Part shown: positions 55,270-64,000 of the stretch, in pieces | Layout: each line of letters starts with the position of its first letter | Position numbering within the stretch: the first letter of the stretch is position 1 | From: Rahnella aceris | GTDB lineage: Bacteria; Pseudomonadota; Gammaproteobacteria; Enterobacterales; Enterobacteriaceae | Direction of reading: 5' to 3' | Length of the DNA stretch: 64,000 bases | Assembly (NCBI RefSeq): GCF_011684115.1 | Contig: NZ_JAADJV010000002.1 | Coordinates: 247,209 to 311,208 of the forward strand | Notes under the pieces: model-generated | Seen by the model: the letters and a program-made list of their open reading frames with translations, nothing else | What the model was told of the DNA's origin: nothing | Database searches by the model: none | Made by a program: the position numbers and the translations under genes

Positions 55270-58200
55270 TTATTTGCTGATTTTGGCGTGCATTTCCTGC
55301 ACCGAAATTACCTGTTCAGTCGGGTCAGAAGATAATGCCATTGCCGTCGCGAAACCACCGTTCAGCGTAGTGTCGTAATGCACTTTGTATTGCAGCGCAC
55401 TGCGACGGATAAGCTTGGAGTCTTCAATCGCCTGACGACCCGCCGTGGTGTTCACGATATACACATATTCGCCGTTCTTGATACGGTCCTGAATATGCGG
55501 ACGGCCTTCATGCACCTTGTTGACCAGACGCGGGTTAATCCCGGCTTCGCCCAGCACTACCGCAGTACCGTGAGTCGCATCCAGCTCGAAACCGCGTTTC
55601 AGCAGTTTCGCGGCCAGATCCACCACACGGCCTTTGTCGCCTTCACGAACCGACAACAGTGCGCGTCCGGCTTTCTTCATGCCGGAGTTGCTTCCCAGTT
55701 GCGCTTTGGCAAAGGCTTCTGCGAAGGTACGGCCAACGCCCATCACTTCACCGGTAGAACGCATTTCCGGCCCAAGAATCGGGTCAACGCCAGGGAATTT
55801 GTTGAACGGCAACACCACTTCTTTCACGGAGTAGTAAGGCGGGATGACTTCTTCGGTAATGCCCTGCTCTGCCAGAGTCTGACCTGCCATCACGCGCGCG
55901 GCGACTTTTGCCAGCGCCACACCGGTCGCTTTGGACACGAACGGTACGGTACGTGCAGCACGCGGGTTGACTTCAATCAGGTAGACTTCGTTGTTCTTCA
56001 CGGCGAACTGGACGTTCATCAGGCCGCGAACGCTCAGCTCGAAGGCCAGTTTCTCGACCTGCTGACGCATCACATCCTGAATCTCTTTGCTCAGCGTGTA
56101 GCACGGCAGTGAACATGCAGAGTCACCGGAGTGAACGCCCGCCTGTTCGATGTGCTCCATGATACCGCCAATCAGCACGCGCTCACCGTCGCAGATAGCA
56201 TCAACGTCAACTTCTACGGCGTCGTCAAGGAAGCGGTCCAGCAGAACCGGGGCGTCGTTCGACACGCTGACGGCGTTCTGGAAGTAACGGCGCAGGTCGA
56301 TTTCGTCGTATACGATTTCCATCGCACGGCCGCCCAGAACATAAGACGGACGTACCACCAGCGGATAACCGATACCCGCGGCTTTCTCAACAGCCTGTTC
56401 GATAGTCGCGACTGTGGCGTTTGCCGGTTGTTTCAGGCCCAGACGGTTAACCGCCTGCTGGAAACGTTCACGGTCTTCGGCGCGGTCGATGGCATCCGGG
56501 CTGGTGCCGATAATTGGCACGCCAGCGGCTTCCAGTTCACGCGCCAGTTTCAGCGGAGTCTGGCCGCCGTACTGAACAATCACGCCTTTCGGCTGTTCGA
56601 TACGCACGATTTCCAGCACGTCTTCCAGAGTGACGGATTCGAAGTACAGGCGGTCAGAGGTATCATAATCGGTAGACACAGTTTCCGGGTTACAGTTAAC
56701 CATGATGGTTTCGTAACCGTCCTCACGCAGCGCCAGCGAGGCGTGTACGCAGCAATAATCGAACTCGATACCCTGACCGATACGGTTTGGACCACCGCCC
56801 AGCACCATGATTTTTGGCTTATCATTGGTCGGGTTAGATTCACACTCTTCTTCATACGTGGAGTACATGTAGGCGGTATCGGTAGAGAATTCCGCCGCAC
56901 AGGTATCAACACGTTTGTAGACCGGATGCAGGTTGTATTTGTGACGCAGTTTGCGCACTTCGCTTTCTGACACGCCGACCAGTTTAGCCAGACGCAGATC
57001 CGCAAAGCCTTTACGCTTGAGCATGCGCAGGTAGTCGTGGGTCAGAATGTTGAAGCCGCCCTCGGCCACTTCATTTTCCAGTTTCACCAGCTCTTCAATC
57101 TGCACCAGGAACCAGCGGTCCACGTTGGTCAGGTTGAAGATGCCGTCAACAGACATCCCGGCACGGAAGGCATCAGCGATATACCAGATACGCTCGGCAC
57201 CGGCTTCTTTCAGTTCACGACGAATTTTGGTCAGCGCTTCCGGATCATCCAGACTCACTTTCGGGTCGAAACCGCTCGCGCCGACTTCCAGGCCGCGCAA
57301 GGCTTTTTGCAGAGATTCCTGCTGTGTACGACCAATCGCCATCACTTCGCCGACAGACTTCATCTGCGTGGTCAGACGGTCGTTGGCACCGGCAAATTTC
57401 TCGAAGTTGAAGCGAGGGATTTTAGTCACAACGTAGTCGATAGAAGGTTCAAACGACGCTGGCGTTTTGCCGCCGGTGATATCGTTCATCAACTCATCGA
57501 GGGTGTAACCCACCGCCAGTTTCGCCGCCACTTTAGCAATCGGGAAACCGGTCGCTTTGGAGGCCAGGGCTGAGGAACGGGAGACACGCGGGTTCATTTC
57601 GATAACAATCAGACGACCATTTTTCGGGTTCACCGAGAACTGAACGTTGGAGCCACCGGTTTCTACGCCGATTTCACGCAGCACCGCCATCGAGGCGTTA
57701 CGCATGATTTGGTATTCTTTGTCGGTCAGGGTCTGCGCTGGCGCCACGGTGATGGAGTCACCGGTGTGGATGCCCATCGCATCGAAGTTTTCAATGGAGC
57801 AGACGATGATGCAGTTGTCGTTTTTATCACGCACCACTTCCATCTCGTACTCTTTCCAGCCAATCAGCGACTCATCAATCAGCAGCTCTTTGGTCGGGGA
57901 AAGATCCAGCCCGCGTTCGCAAATCTCTTCGAACTCTTCACGGTTGTACGCAATACCGCCACCGGTGCCGCCCATAGTGAATGACGGACGGATGATGCAC
58001 GGAAAGCCAACGTCAGCGGCAACCGCCAGCGCTTCTTCCATCGTGTGTGCAATACCGGAACGTGCGGTGTCGAGGCCGATTTTTTTCATCGCCACGTCGA
58101 AACGGCGACGATCTTCAGCTTTATCAATGGCGTCTGCGGTCGCGCCAATCATGGTCACACCGAATTCTTCCAGCACGCCCTGACGTTCCAGTTCCAGTGC

Positions 58201-58494
58201 ACAGTTCAGTGCGGTCTGGCCGCCCATGGTTGGCAGCACGGCATCGGGACGTTCTTTTTCGATAATTTTGCGCACAACTTCCCAGTGGATCGGCTCGATG
58301 TAAGTCGCATCCGCCATTTCAGGGTCAGTCATGATCGTTGCCGGGTTGGAGTTCACCAGAATGACGCGGTAACCCTCTTCACGCAGCGCTTTACACGCCT
58401 GTGCGCCGGAGTAGTCAAATTCACAAGCCTGGCCGATAACAATCGGGCCGGCGCCCAGAATCAGGATGCTTTTTATGTCTGTACGTTTTGGCAT
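55270..58494 (-). CDS. carB: Carbamoyl-phosphate synthase large subunit CarB
   Basis: CarB makes carbamoyl phosphate from bicarbonate, ATP and ammonia channelled from CarA, feeding arginine and pyrimidine synthesis. The 1074-residue protein shows the two homologous ATP-grasp halves: first [19 protein letters not shown] and [18 protein letters not shown], second [19 protein letters not shown] and [15 protein letters not shown]. The C-terminal MGS-like allosteric domain ([20 protein letters not shown]) binds UMP and ornithine. It starts 16 bases after carA. Length matches E. coli (1073). Confidence 0.98.
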   Translation of the reverse strand: MPKRTDIKSILILGAGPIVIGQACEFDYSGAQACKALREEGYRVILVNSNPATIMTDPEMADATYIEPIHWEVVRKIIEKERPDAVLPTMGGQTALNCALELERQGVLEEFGVTMIGATADAIDKAEDRRRFDVAMKKIGLDTARSGIAHTMEEALAVAADVGFPCIIRPSFTMGGTGGGIAYNREEFEEICERGLDLSPTKELLIDESLIGWKEYEMEVVRDKNDNCIIVCSIENFDAMGIHTGDSITVAPAQTLTDKEYQIMRNASMAVLREIGVETGGSNVQFSVNPKNGRLIVIEMNPRVSRSSALASKATGFPIAKVAAKLAVGYTLDELMNDITGGKTPASFEPSIDYVVTKIPRFNFEKFAGANDRLTTQMKSVGEVMAIGRTQQESLQKALRGLEVGASGFDPKVSLDDPEALTKIRRELKEAGAERIWYIADAFRAGMSVDGIFNLTNVDRWFLVQIEELVKLENEVAEGGFNILTHDYLRMLKRKGFADLRLAKLVGVSESEVRKLRHKYNLHPVYKRVDTCAAEFSTDTAYMYSTYEEECESNPTNDKPKIMVLGGGPNRIGQGIEFDYCCVHASLALREDGYETIMVNCNPETVSTDYDTSDRLYFESVTLEDVLEIVRIEQPKGVIVQYGGQTPLKLARELEAAGVPIIGTSPDAIDRAEDRERFQQAVNRLGLKQPANATVATIEQAVEKAAGIGYPLVVRPSYVLGGRAMEIVYDEIDLRRYFQNAVSVSNDAPVLLDRFLDDAVEVDVDAICDGERVLIGGIMEHIEQAGVHSGDSACSLPCYTLSKEIQDVMRQQVEKLAFELSVRGLMNVQFAVKNNEVYLIEVNPRAARTVPFVSKATGVALAKVAARVMAGQTLAEQGITEEVIPPYYSVKEVVLPFNKFPGVDPILGPEMRSTGEVMGVGRTFAEAFAKAQLGSNSGMKKAGRALLSVREGDKGRVVDLAAKLLKRGFELDATHGTAVVLGEAGINPRLVNKVHEGRPHIQDRIKNGEYVYIVNTTAGRQAIEDSKLIRRSALQYKVHYDTTLNGGFATAMALSSDPTEQVISVQEMHAKISK

Positions 58495-58510
58495 TTTTTA
58501 TTCGCTCCTG

Positions 58511-59662
58511 TTATCTGGCGTTGTTTGTGCGAAAAGCTTCAATCAGTTCGATAAAGTGGTCAAACAGCGGTGCCGCATCGTGCGGGCCTGGGCTCGCTTC
58601 AGGGTGGCCCTGGAAGCTGAACGCCGCTTTATCGGTACGGTGGATACCCTGCACCGTATGGTCAAACAATGATTTGTGCGTCACGCGCAGATTGGCTGGC
58701 AGGCCGGATTCATCAACCGCAAAGCCGTGGTTCTGTGCGGTGATCATCACGATATTTTTATCGAGATCTTTTACCGGATGGTTACCGCCGTGGTGGCCGA
58801 GTTTCATTTTCACGGTCTTCGCGCCGCTGGCGAGTGCCAGTAACTGATGGCCGAGGCAGATGCCGAAGACCGGTATGTCGGTTTCCAGGAAGGTTTTGAT
58901 GGCGGCGATGGCGTAATCACAAGGCTCCGGATCGCCCGGGCCATTGGACAGGAAGATGCCGTCCGGATTCATTTTCAGGACGTCTTCTGCCGGAGTCTGT
59001 GCAGGAACGACCGTCAGGCGGCATCCGCGATCCACCAGCATGCGCAGGATATTGCGTTTCGCGCCGTAGTCATAAGCCACCACGTGGAATGGCAAGTCTT
59101 CGGCTTTTTTTGCTTCAGGCAGTTCGCCTTCCAGAGTCCAGCTACCTTGTTGCCAGCGGTAAGATTCCGTCGTGGTCACTTCTTTCGCCAGATCCATGCC
59201 TTTCAGGCCCGGGAATGCTTTGGCTTTTTGCAGCGCCAGTTCAGCATCCGGTGAATCGCCCGCGATAATACAGCCGTTCTGTGCGCCTTTTTCGCGTAAC
59301 AGACGGGTCAGTTTGCGGGTATCAATATCGGCGATGGCAACGATATTGTTGCGCTTGAGGTAATCAGAAAGATTTTCTTCACTGCGGTAGTTGCTGGCTA
59401 TCAGGGGTAAATCGCGGATGACCAGGCCTTGAGCATGTACTGCGGAGGATTCTTCATCAGCGGCATTGGTGCCGACATTACCGATATGGGGATAAGTGAG
59501 AGTGACAATCTGGCGGGAATAGGAAGGATCAGTGAGGATTTCTTGATAACCGGTCATCGACGTATTGAAGACCACTTCCCCCACTGCCGACCCTTCTGCC
59601 CCGATGGCCCGACCGTGGAATTGGGTTCCGTCTTCCAGAACCAATAGCGCTGACTTTATCAA
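58511..59662 (-). CDS. carA: Carbamoyl-phosphate synthase small subunit CarA (UUG start)
   Basis: CarA is the glutaminase subunit that releases ammonia for CarB. The 383-residue protein starts at TTG (59660-59662), read as [20 protein letters not shown] after the initiator, with GGAGG 8 bases upstream. E. coli carA also starts at UUG. An in-frame ATG at 59674 would place the start ahead of this ribosome-binding site and is rejected. The class I glutamine amidotransferase triad is visible: Cys in [12 protein letters not shown], and His/Glu in [13 protein letters not shown]. First gene of carAB, preceded by ARG boxes. Confidence 0.96.
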   Translation of the reverse strand: MIKSALLVLEDGTQFHGRAIGAEGSAVGEVVFNTSMTGYQEILTDPSYSRQIVTLTYPHIGNVGTNAADEESSAVHAQGLVIRDLPLIASNYRSEENLSDYLKRNNIVAIADIDTRKLTRLLREKGAQNGCIIAGDSPDAELALQKAKAFPGLKGMDLAKEVTTTESYRWQQGSWTLEGELPEAKKAEDLPFHVVAYDYGAKRNILRMLVDRGCRLTVVPAQTPAEDVLKMNPDGIFLSNGPGDPEPCDYAIAAIKTFLETDIPVFGICLGHQLLALASGAKTVKMKLGHHGGNHPVKDLDKNIVMITAQNHGFAVDESGLPANLRVTHKSLFDHTVQGIHRTDKAAFSFQGHPEASPGPHDAAPLFDHFIELIEAFRTNNAR

Positions 59663-59673
59663 AGCATCCTCCA

Positions 59674-59708
59674 AGAATAATAAATCACAATATCTGCATA
59701 TTAATTCA
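59674..59708 (-). promoter_or_regulatory. Two ARG boxes upstream of carA
   Basis: On the minus strand TGAATTAATATGCA (59695-59708) and TGATTTATTATTCT (59674-59687) match the ArgR consensus TGAATWWWWATTCA with one to three differences. They are centred 21 bp apart, the usual ARG-box pair spacing. In E. coli an equivalent pair overlaps the P2 promoter of carAB and mediates arginine repression. Confidence 0.85.
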
Positions 59709-59885
59709 GATAACCCGATCTAAATCAATGCAAAAATCGCTCCCGAAGCCAATTTTTGGCAAATTGCGCGCATTCTAATGATGGCAGTTCGGTTTGTCTA
59801 CCAAAAGCGCCAATATTTCTCTGTTTTTCGCACAACTCAGTGAAAATGGACTCTCACTGCCATAAAAACACAGCCTAAGTCAGTA

Positions 59886-59901
59886 TAGTAACCGTTTGCG
59901 G
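59886..59901 (-). promoter_or_regulatory. Possible PurR operator upstream of carAB
   Basis: The sequence TAGTAACCGTTTGCGG resembles the PurR consensus with about three mismatches. It lies about 190 bases upstream of the ARG boxes, close to the spacing in E. coli, where PurR acts on the upstream P1 promoter. The match alone is weak; the spacing supports it. Confidence 0.4.
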
Positions 59902-59908
59902 AAGAGGA

Positions 59909-60055
59909 TGTCTGAAAAATGACGAAGAAAGGAGTTTTGTTACAGCTCAGGGAAACAAGGGAGTGCAAAAAACAAACAATACAGCATGATGGATCGGGAT
60001 AAAGTCAGTAAAACACAGGATTCAAAATTAAAACAAACCCAAATAGCCATTTTAA
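59909..60055. other. Rest of the carA-dapB intergenic region
   Basis: AT-rich sequence between the possible PurR site and the dapB terminator. I see no gene. The P1 promoter of carAB should lie at roughly 59750-59850, but I cannot pinpoint it. Confidence 0.35.
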
Positions 60056-60090
60056 ATAAAAAAGAGAAGGGCAATCAAGGAACTGCCCTT
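60056..60090. terminator. Terminator after dapB
   Basis: AAGGGCA (60067-60073) pairs with TGCCCTT (60084-60090). On the minus strand it is followed by CTCTTTTTTATTT, so it serves dapB. Confidence 0.8.
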
Positions 60091-60139
60091 TTATCAAAAG
60101 ATTATGACCAAAACAACCACATCACATCTAAAACTTTGA

Positions 60140-61650
<1,511 letters not shown>

Positions 61651-62796
61651 ATGAAATTCAAACTGAACAAAGTCACACAAGTGGCGACTGCAGGTCTTTT
61701 ATTTGGTTTAGCTTCTTTTGCTGCACACGCAGAAATCACTCTGATTAAACAAGACCCACAGCCGAACGATCCGCTGAGCCGCCTGAACTTCCAGGTTGGC
61801 GGCAGTATTCGTCCGCAGTTCCAGTTCCAGAACGGGGTGAAAAACTACAAGACCAATGGTTTTGATGGCGGTACACGTTTCCGTTTTTCTGCTGATTATT
61901 ATCTGTTTGATGACATCAGCTGGATTAACTACTACGAGCTGGGTGTGAATATTCCTGCCCTGACTGGCTGGGATAATCACCACGCAGATGGCGCGCATAA
62001 CACCAGCCGTCGCATGCTCTACACCGGTCTGAAAAGCAAAACTTACGGCCAGTTGACCTTCGGTCAGCAAAACAGCGTTTATTACGATGTGGTCGGTGCG
62101 AAAACCGATATCTGGGATTACGACATGCTCGCCCAGGCACCGGGTAATGGTGTGAACGGCGATTACGATGGTTCTTACCGTTCCCGTAAGATGCTGAAAT
62201 ACAAAAACACCTTCGGCGATGCAGATGTGTATGCCTCTTACCTGTTCGAAGACAATGAGTTGCTCACCGGCAAAAACGGGCTGCGTTACAAACGTAACGG
62301 CGGCGGTTCTGTCGGTGTGGATTACCACATCACCAAAGATCTGACCTGGGGTACGGCGTACAACTACACCGACGCAGAAATGAGAAACCCGGGCGACAAC
62401 ACCTCTAAAGATTACAACCAGAGCATTGTTGGTACTGCGCTGAGCTGGAAACCCGGCAACTGGACAGCGTCCTTCGGTGGCGGTTACTACCATGACTTCC
62501 TGACGACTGGTGTGAAAACTGAAGATCGCTTCTTCGCGGGCGATGCTTATGGTCTGGAATACTTCCTGGGGTATGCTTTCCCAATCAATCAGCTGGCGGT
62601 CAAAACCATTCAGCCGTACTTCATGGGTGACCGTCTGACCTATGTAACCGGCCGTAATTACCAGCGTATTGATAACGGGTTGGGTGTGTCCTTCCAGCTC
62701 GATTACGGCTTCCGTGTTGATTACGAGCACGTGTTCACGTCCTCTACCGATAATCTCGGTGATATGAATCTGATCCGTCTGCGTTACGATTTCTAA
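61651..62796 (+). CDS. Outer membrane porin (Gram-negative general porin type)
   Basis: A 381-residue outer-membrane beta-barrel protein. The signal peptide is MKFKLNKVTQVATAGLLFGLASFAAHA, here given as MKFKLNKVTQVATAGLL plus FGLASFAAHA. The mature part alternates aromatic and polar residues in amphipathic strands, with YYLFDDISWINYYELG, MLYTGLKSKTYGQLTFGQQN, which is the usual GxLxxGRQ-like porin segment, and a terminal strand DMNLIRLRYDF ending in Phe. It is not the E. coli OmpC/OmpF type. The frame is open 45 bases upstream, but the ATG at 61651 precedes a proper signal sequence. It is followed by a terminator and an SMP-30-type lactonase gene. Its substrate is unknown. Confidence 0.85.
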   Translation: MKFKLNKVTQVATAGLLFGLASFAAHAEITLIKQDPQPNDPLSRLNFQVGGSIRPQFQFQNGVKNYKTNGFDGGTRFRFSADYYLFDDISWINYYELGVNIPALTGWDNHHADGAHNTSRRMLYTGLKSKTYGQLTFGQQNSVYYDVVGAKTDIWDYDMLAQAPGNGVNGDYDGSYRSRKMLKYKNTFGDADVYASYLFEDNELLTGKNGLRYKRNGGGSVGVDYHITKDLTWGTAYNYTDAEMRNPGDNTSKDYNQSIVGTALSWKPGNWTASFGGGYYHDFLTTGVKTEDRFFAGDAYGLEYFLGYAFPINQLAVKTIQPYFMGDRLTYVTGRNYQRIDNGLGVSFQLDYGFRVDYEHVFTSSTDNLGDMNLIRLRYDF

Positions 62797-62817
62797 ATCT
62801 TAACGACTGAACTTTTG

Positions 62818-62860
62818 GGGCCAGCTTTACGTCTTATTGACGGGCTGGCCCTTTCTTTTT
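62818..62860 (+). terminator. Terminator after the porin gene
   Basis: GGGCCAGC (62818-62825) pairs with GCTGGCCC (62844-62851), followed by TTTCTTTTT. Confidence 0.88.
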
Positions 62861-62956
62861 ACACCATTTCATCTATCCCACGTACGCAAAGCCAGACTAA
62901 ACTCATAGAGACAGCTGTCGCTATATCCACTATGTAACCTGCAGGAGAGCTTTGCG

Positions 62957-63832
62957 ATGTCAGCATTTTTCCGGTCCGACGTGACTGCCATTGGCGACTA
63001 CCGAGCCGAATTGGGTGAAACTCCCGTCTGGTGCCAGCGTACACAATCTTTGCTTTGGGTCGATATTCTGGCTCAGTGTGTTTTGCGCTACTGGCCCGAC
63101 AACGGGCAAACTGAAATTCATGAACTCCCCTCGCTGACCAGCGCCGTGTTGCTGACCGAAAAAAGAAATCAATTTTTGCTGGTTTCCGTCGACGGGATCC
63201 ATCTTTACGAGTACGAACAGAAAACCCGCCAGAAGCTTTGTGATTATCCCGGCGCGGAAGGCACCCGTCCGAATGAAGCAGCCATCGCGCCCGATGGTTC
63301 TCTGTGGTTTGGTACGCTGGATATAAAGGAAGAAAAAGATAACGGCGAATGGTTCCGCTATGAAGCGGGCGCAGAAAAGCCGGAAATGATGCTCGATGGC
63401 GTCGGTTGTACCAACACACTGGTCTGGTATGAAGGCAAAGTCTGGTTTGCAGACAGTAAGAAAAAACGCTTTTTCTCCGCCAACGCCCGCCGCATCAATC
63501 CACTGAAAATATCCTGTTTTTCTTCGGGCGATAAGATCCCCGATGGCTCTGCGCTGGCACAGAATGGCTGGCTGATCACTGCCTGCTGGGGTTCAAAATG
63601 CCTGCTGCGCCAGCAGATCAATCAGGGCGAATTACTGACACTGGATACCCAGCCAGTGCCGGTCACACAACCGAGTTGTTGCACGTTTGGCGGGCCGGAT
63701 ATGACTGAGCTGTTTATCACCTCGGCGCGAAAAAACCTCGATGCGCCACATGCGCTGGAGGGTGCGTTGCTGCACGTTGAAACCACCACCGTGGGTGCAC
63801 CGCAGAATTTGTTTAAACTCCCGCCTCATTGA
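62957..63832 (+). CDS. SMP-30/gluconolactonase family protein
   Basis: A 291-residue cytosolic six-bladed beta-propeller of the SMP-30/regucalcin family, metal-dependent lactonases acting on sugar lactones. The three metal ligands can be placed by analogy with regucalcin: Glu21 (ELGETPVWC), Asn153 (GVGCTNTLVW) and Asp196 (DKIPDGSAL). The family segments RPNEAAIAPDGSLWFGTLD and EGKVWFADSKK are present. AGGAG lies 9-10 bases before the ATG. It stands alone after the porin terminator. A sugar-acid role is likely; the exact substrate is not readable. Confidence 0.88.
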   Translation: MSAFFRSDVTAIGDYRAELGETPVWCQRTQSLLWVDILAQCVLRYWPDNGQTEIHELPSLTSAVLLTEKRNQFLLVSVDGIHLYEYEQKTRQKLCDYPGAEGTRPNEAAIAPDGSLWFGTLDIKEEKDNGEWFRYEAGAEKPEMMLDGVGCTNTLVWYEGKVWFADSKKKRFFSANARRINPLKISCFSSGDKIPDGSALAQNGWLITACWGSKCLLRQQINQGELLTLDTQPVPVTQPSCCTFGGPDMTELFITSARKNLDAPHALEGALLHVETTTVGAPQNLFKLPPH

Positions 63833-63850
63833 TGCCGCAGGAGTGCAGAC

Positions 63851-63886
63851 ATAAAAAAACCGGCCACTTTGAGCCGGTTTTCATTT
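63851..63886. terminator. Bidirectional terminator after the lactonase gene
   Basis: AAAACCGGC (63856-63864) pairs with GCCGGTTTT (63873-63881), flanked by A and T runs. It lies between two convergent genes. Confidence 0.88.
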
Positions 63887-63897
63887 AGGGTCTGAGA

Positions 63898-64000
63898 TCA
63901 GTCGATCTGACGCACATCAACACGCAGCTCTTTTGGCACTTCGAACACGATATTTTCCTCGCGCCCTTCGATGTTGATCACATCAAGCCCGCCAAAGGTT
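63898..64000 (-). CDS. Unidentified protein, C-terminal 33 residues (partial)
   Basis: A minus-strand frame ends with TGA at 63898-63900 and runs off the right edge. The visible C-terminus contains [19 protein letters not shown] and ends RVDVRQID, with alternating hydrophobic residues that suggest beta strands. Codon use looks like the neighbouring genes, and a terminator lies just beyond the stop, so it is probably real. I do not recognise the family from this fragment. Confidence 0.6.
   Translation of the reverse strand, partial: TFGGLDVINIEGREENIVFEVPKELRVDVRQID

Noticed and set aside
61708-62730. A 340-codon minus-strand frame opposite the porin gene
   Set aside because: Antisense to a clear outer-membrane protein gene with signal peptide and terminal Phe. 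No independent support.

Overview
The window is chromosomal DNA of a gamma-proteobacterium of the order Enterobacterales. Nearly every housekeeping protein matches its Escherichia coli counterpart closely, and the gene order mraY-murF-murE-ftsI-ftsL-rsmH-mraZ / cra / ilvIH / leuO / leuLABCD / setA-sgrS-sgrR-thiBPQ-yabI / polB-rapA-rluA / djlA / lptD-surA-pdxA-rsmA-apaG-apaH / folA / kefFC / carAB / dapB is the E. coli 0-2 minute order with insertions and deletions. Accessory content and protein divergence suggest a Yersiniaceae-type genus such as Rahnella, Ewingella or Serratia rather than Escherichia. The genus is inference.

Layout. 1-6.9 kb: the promoter-proximal half of the division and cell-wall (dcw) cluster, all on the minus strand, behind a promoter with an MraZ operator. 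7.5-13.2 kb: cra, ilvIH and a long-chain acyl-CoA synthetase that separates ilvI from leuO. 13.4-19.9 kb: leuO and the divergent leuABCD operon, with leader peptide leuL and an attenuator. 20.1-20.8 kb: an isolated gene for a YopT-like (peptidase family C58) cysteine protease, the most unusual gene here. 21-24.3 kb: the glucose-phosphate stress module setA / sgrS-sgrT / sgrR. 24.3-28.5 kb: TPP riboswitch, thiBPQ and yabI. 28.8-35 kb: polB, rapA and rluA. 35.3-39 kb: an inserted serine-protease autotransporter (S6/SPATE-like). 39.1-47.5 kb: djlA, the lptD-surA-pdxA-rsmA-apaG-apaH run, and folA. 47.8-52.2 kb: a split ThrE-type exporter (yjjB/yjjP), a LysE-family exporter and kefFC. 52.3-54.9 kb: a secreted multidomain GH18 chitinase. 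55.3-61 kb: carAB, with a UUG start and ARG boxes, and dapB. 61.6-63.8 kb: a porin and an SMP-30-type lactonase. 63.9-64 kb: the end of an unidentified gene.

How it works together. The core carries envelope synthesis (dcw, lptD/surA), branched-chain amino acid synthesis (ilvIH, leuABCD, leuO), pyrimidine/arginine supply (carAB), lysine/DAP supply (dapB), thiamine uptake and sugar-phosphate stress relief. Four accessory genes sit cleanly between conserved neighbours: the acyl-CoA synthetase, the C58 protease, the S6 autotransporter and the chitinase. Three of these encode probable secreted or effector enzymes, which fits a host- or invertebrate-associated lifestyle, but no secretion system lies in the window. 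Other points of note are a strong unexplained plus-strand terminator between leuO and leuL (possible small RNA) and the absence of a canonical start codon at the expected polB N-terminus.
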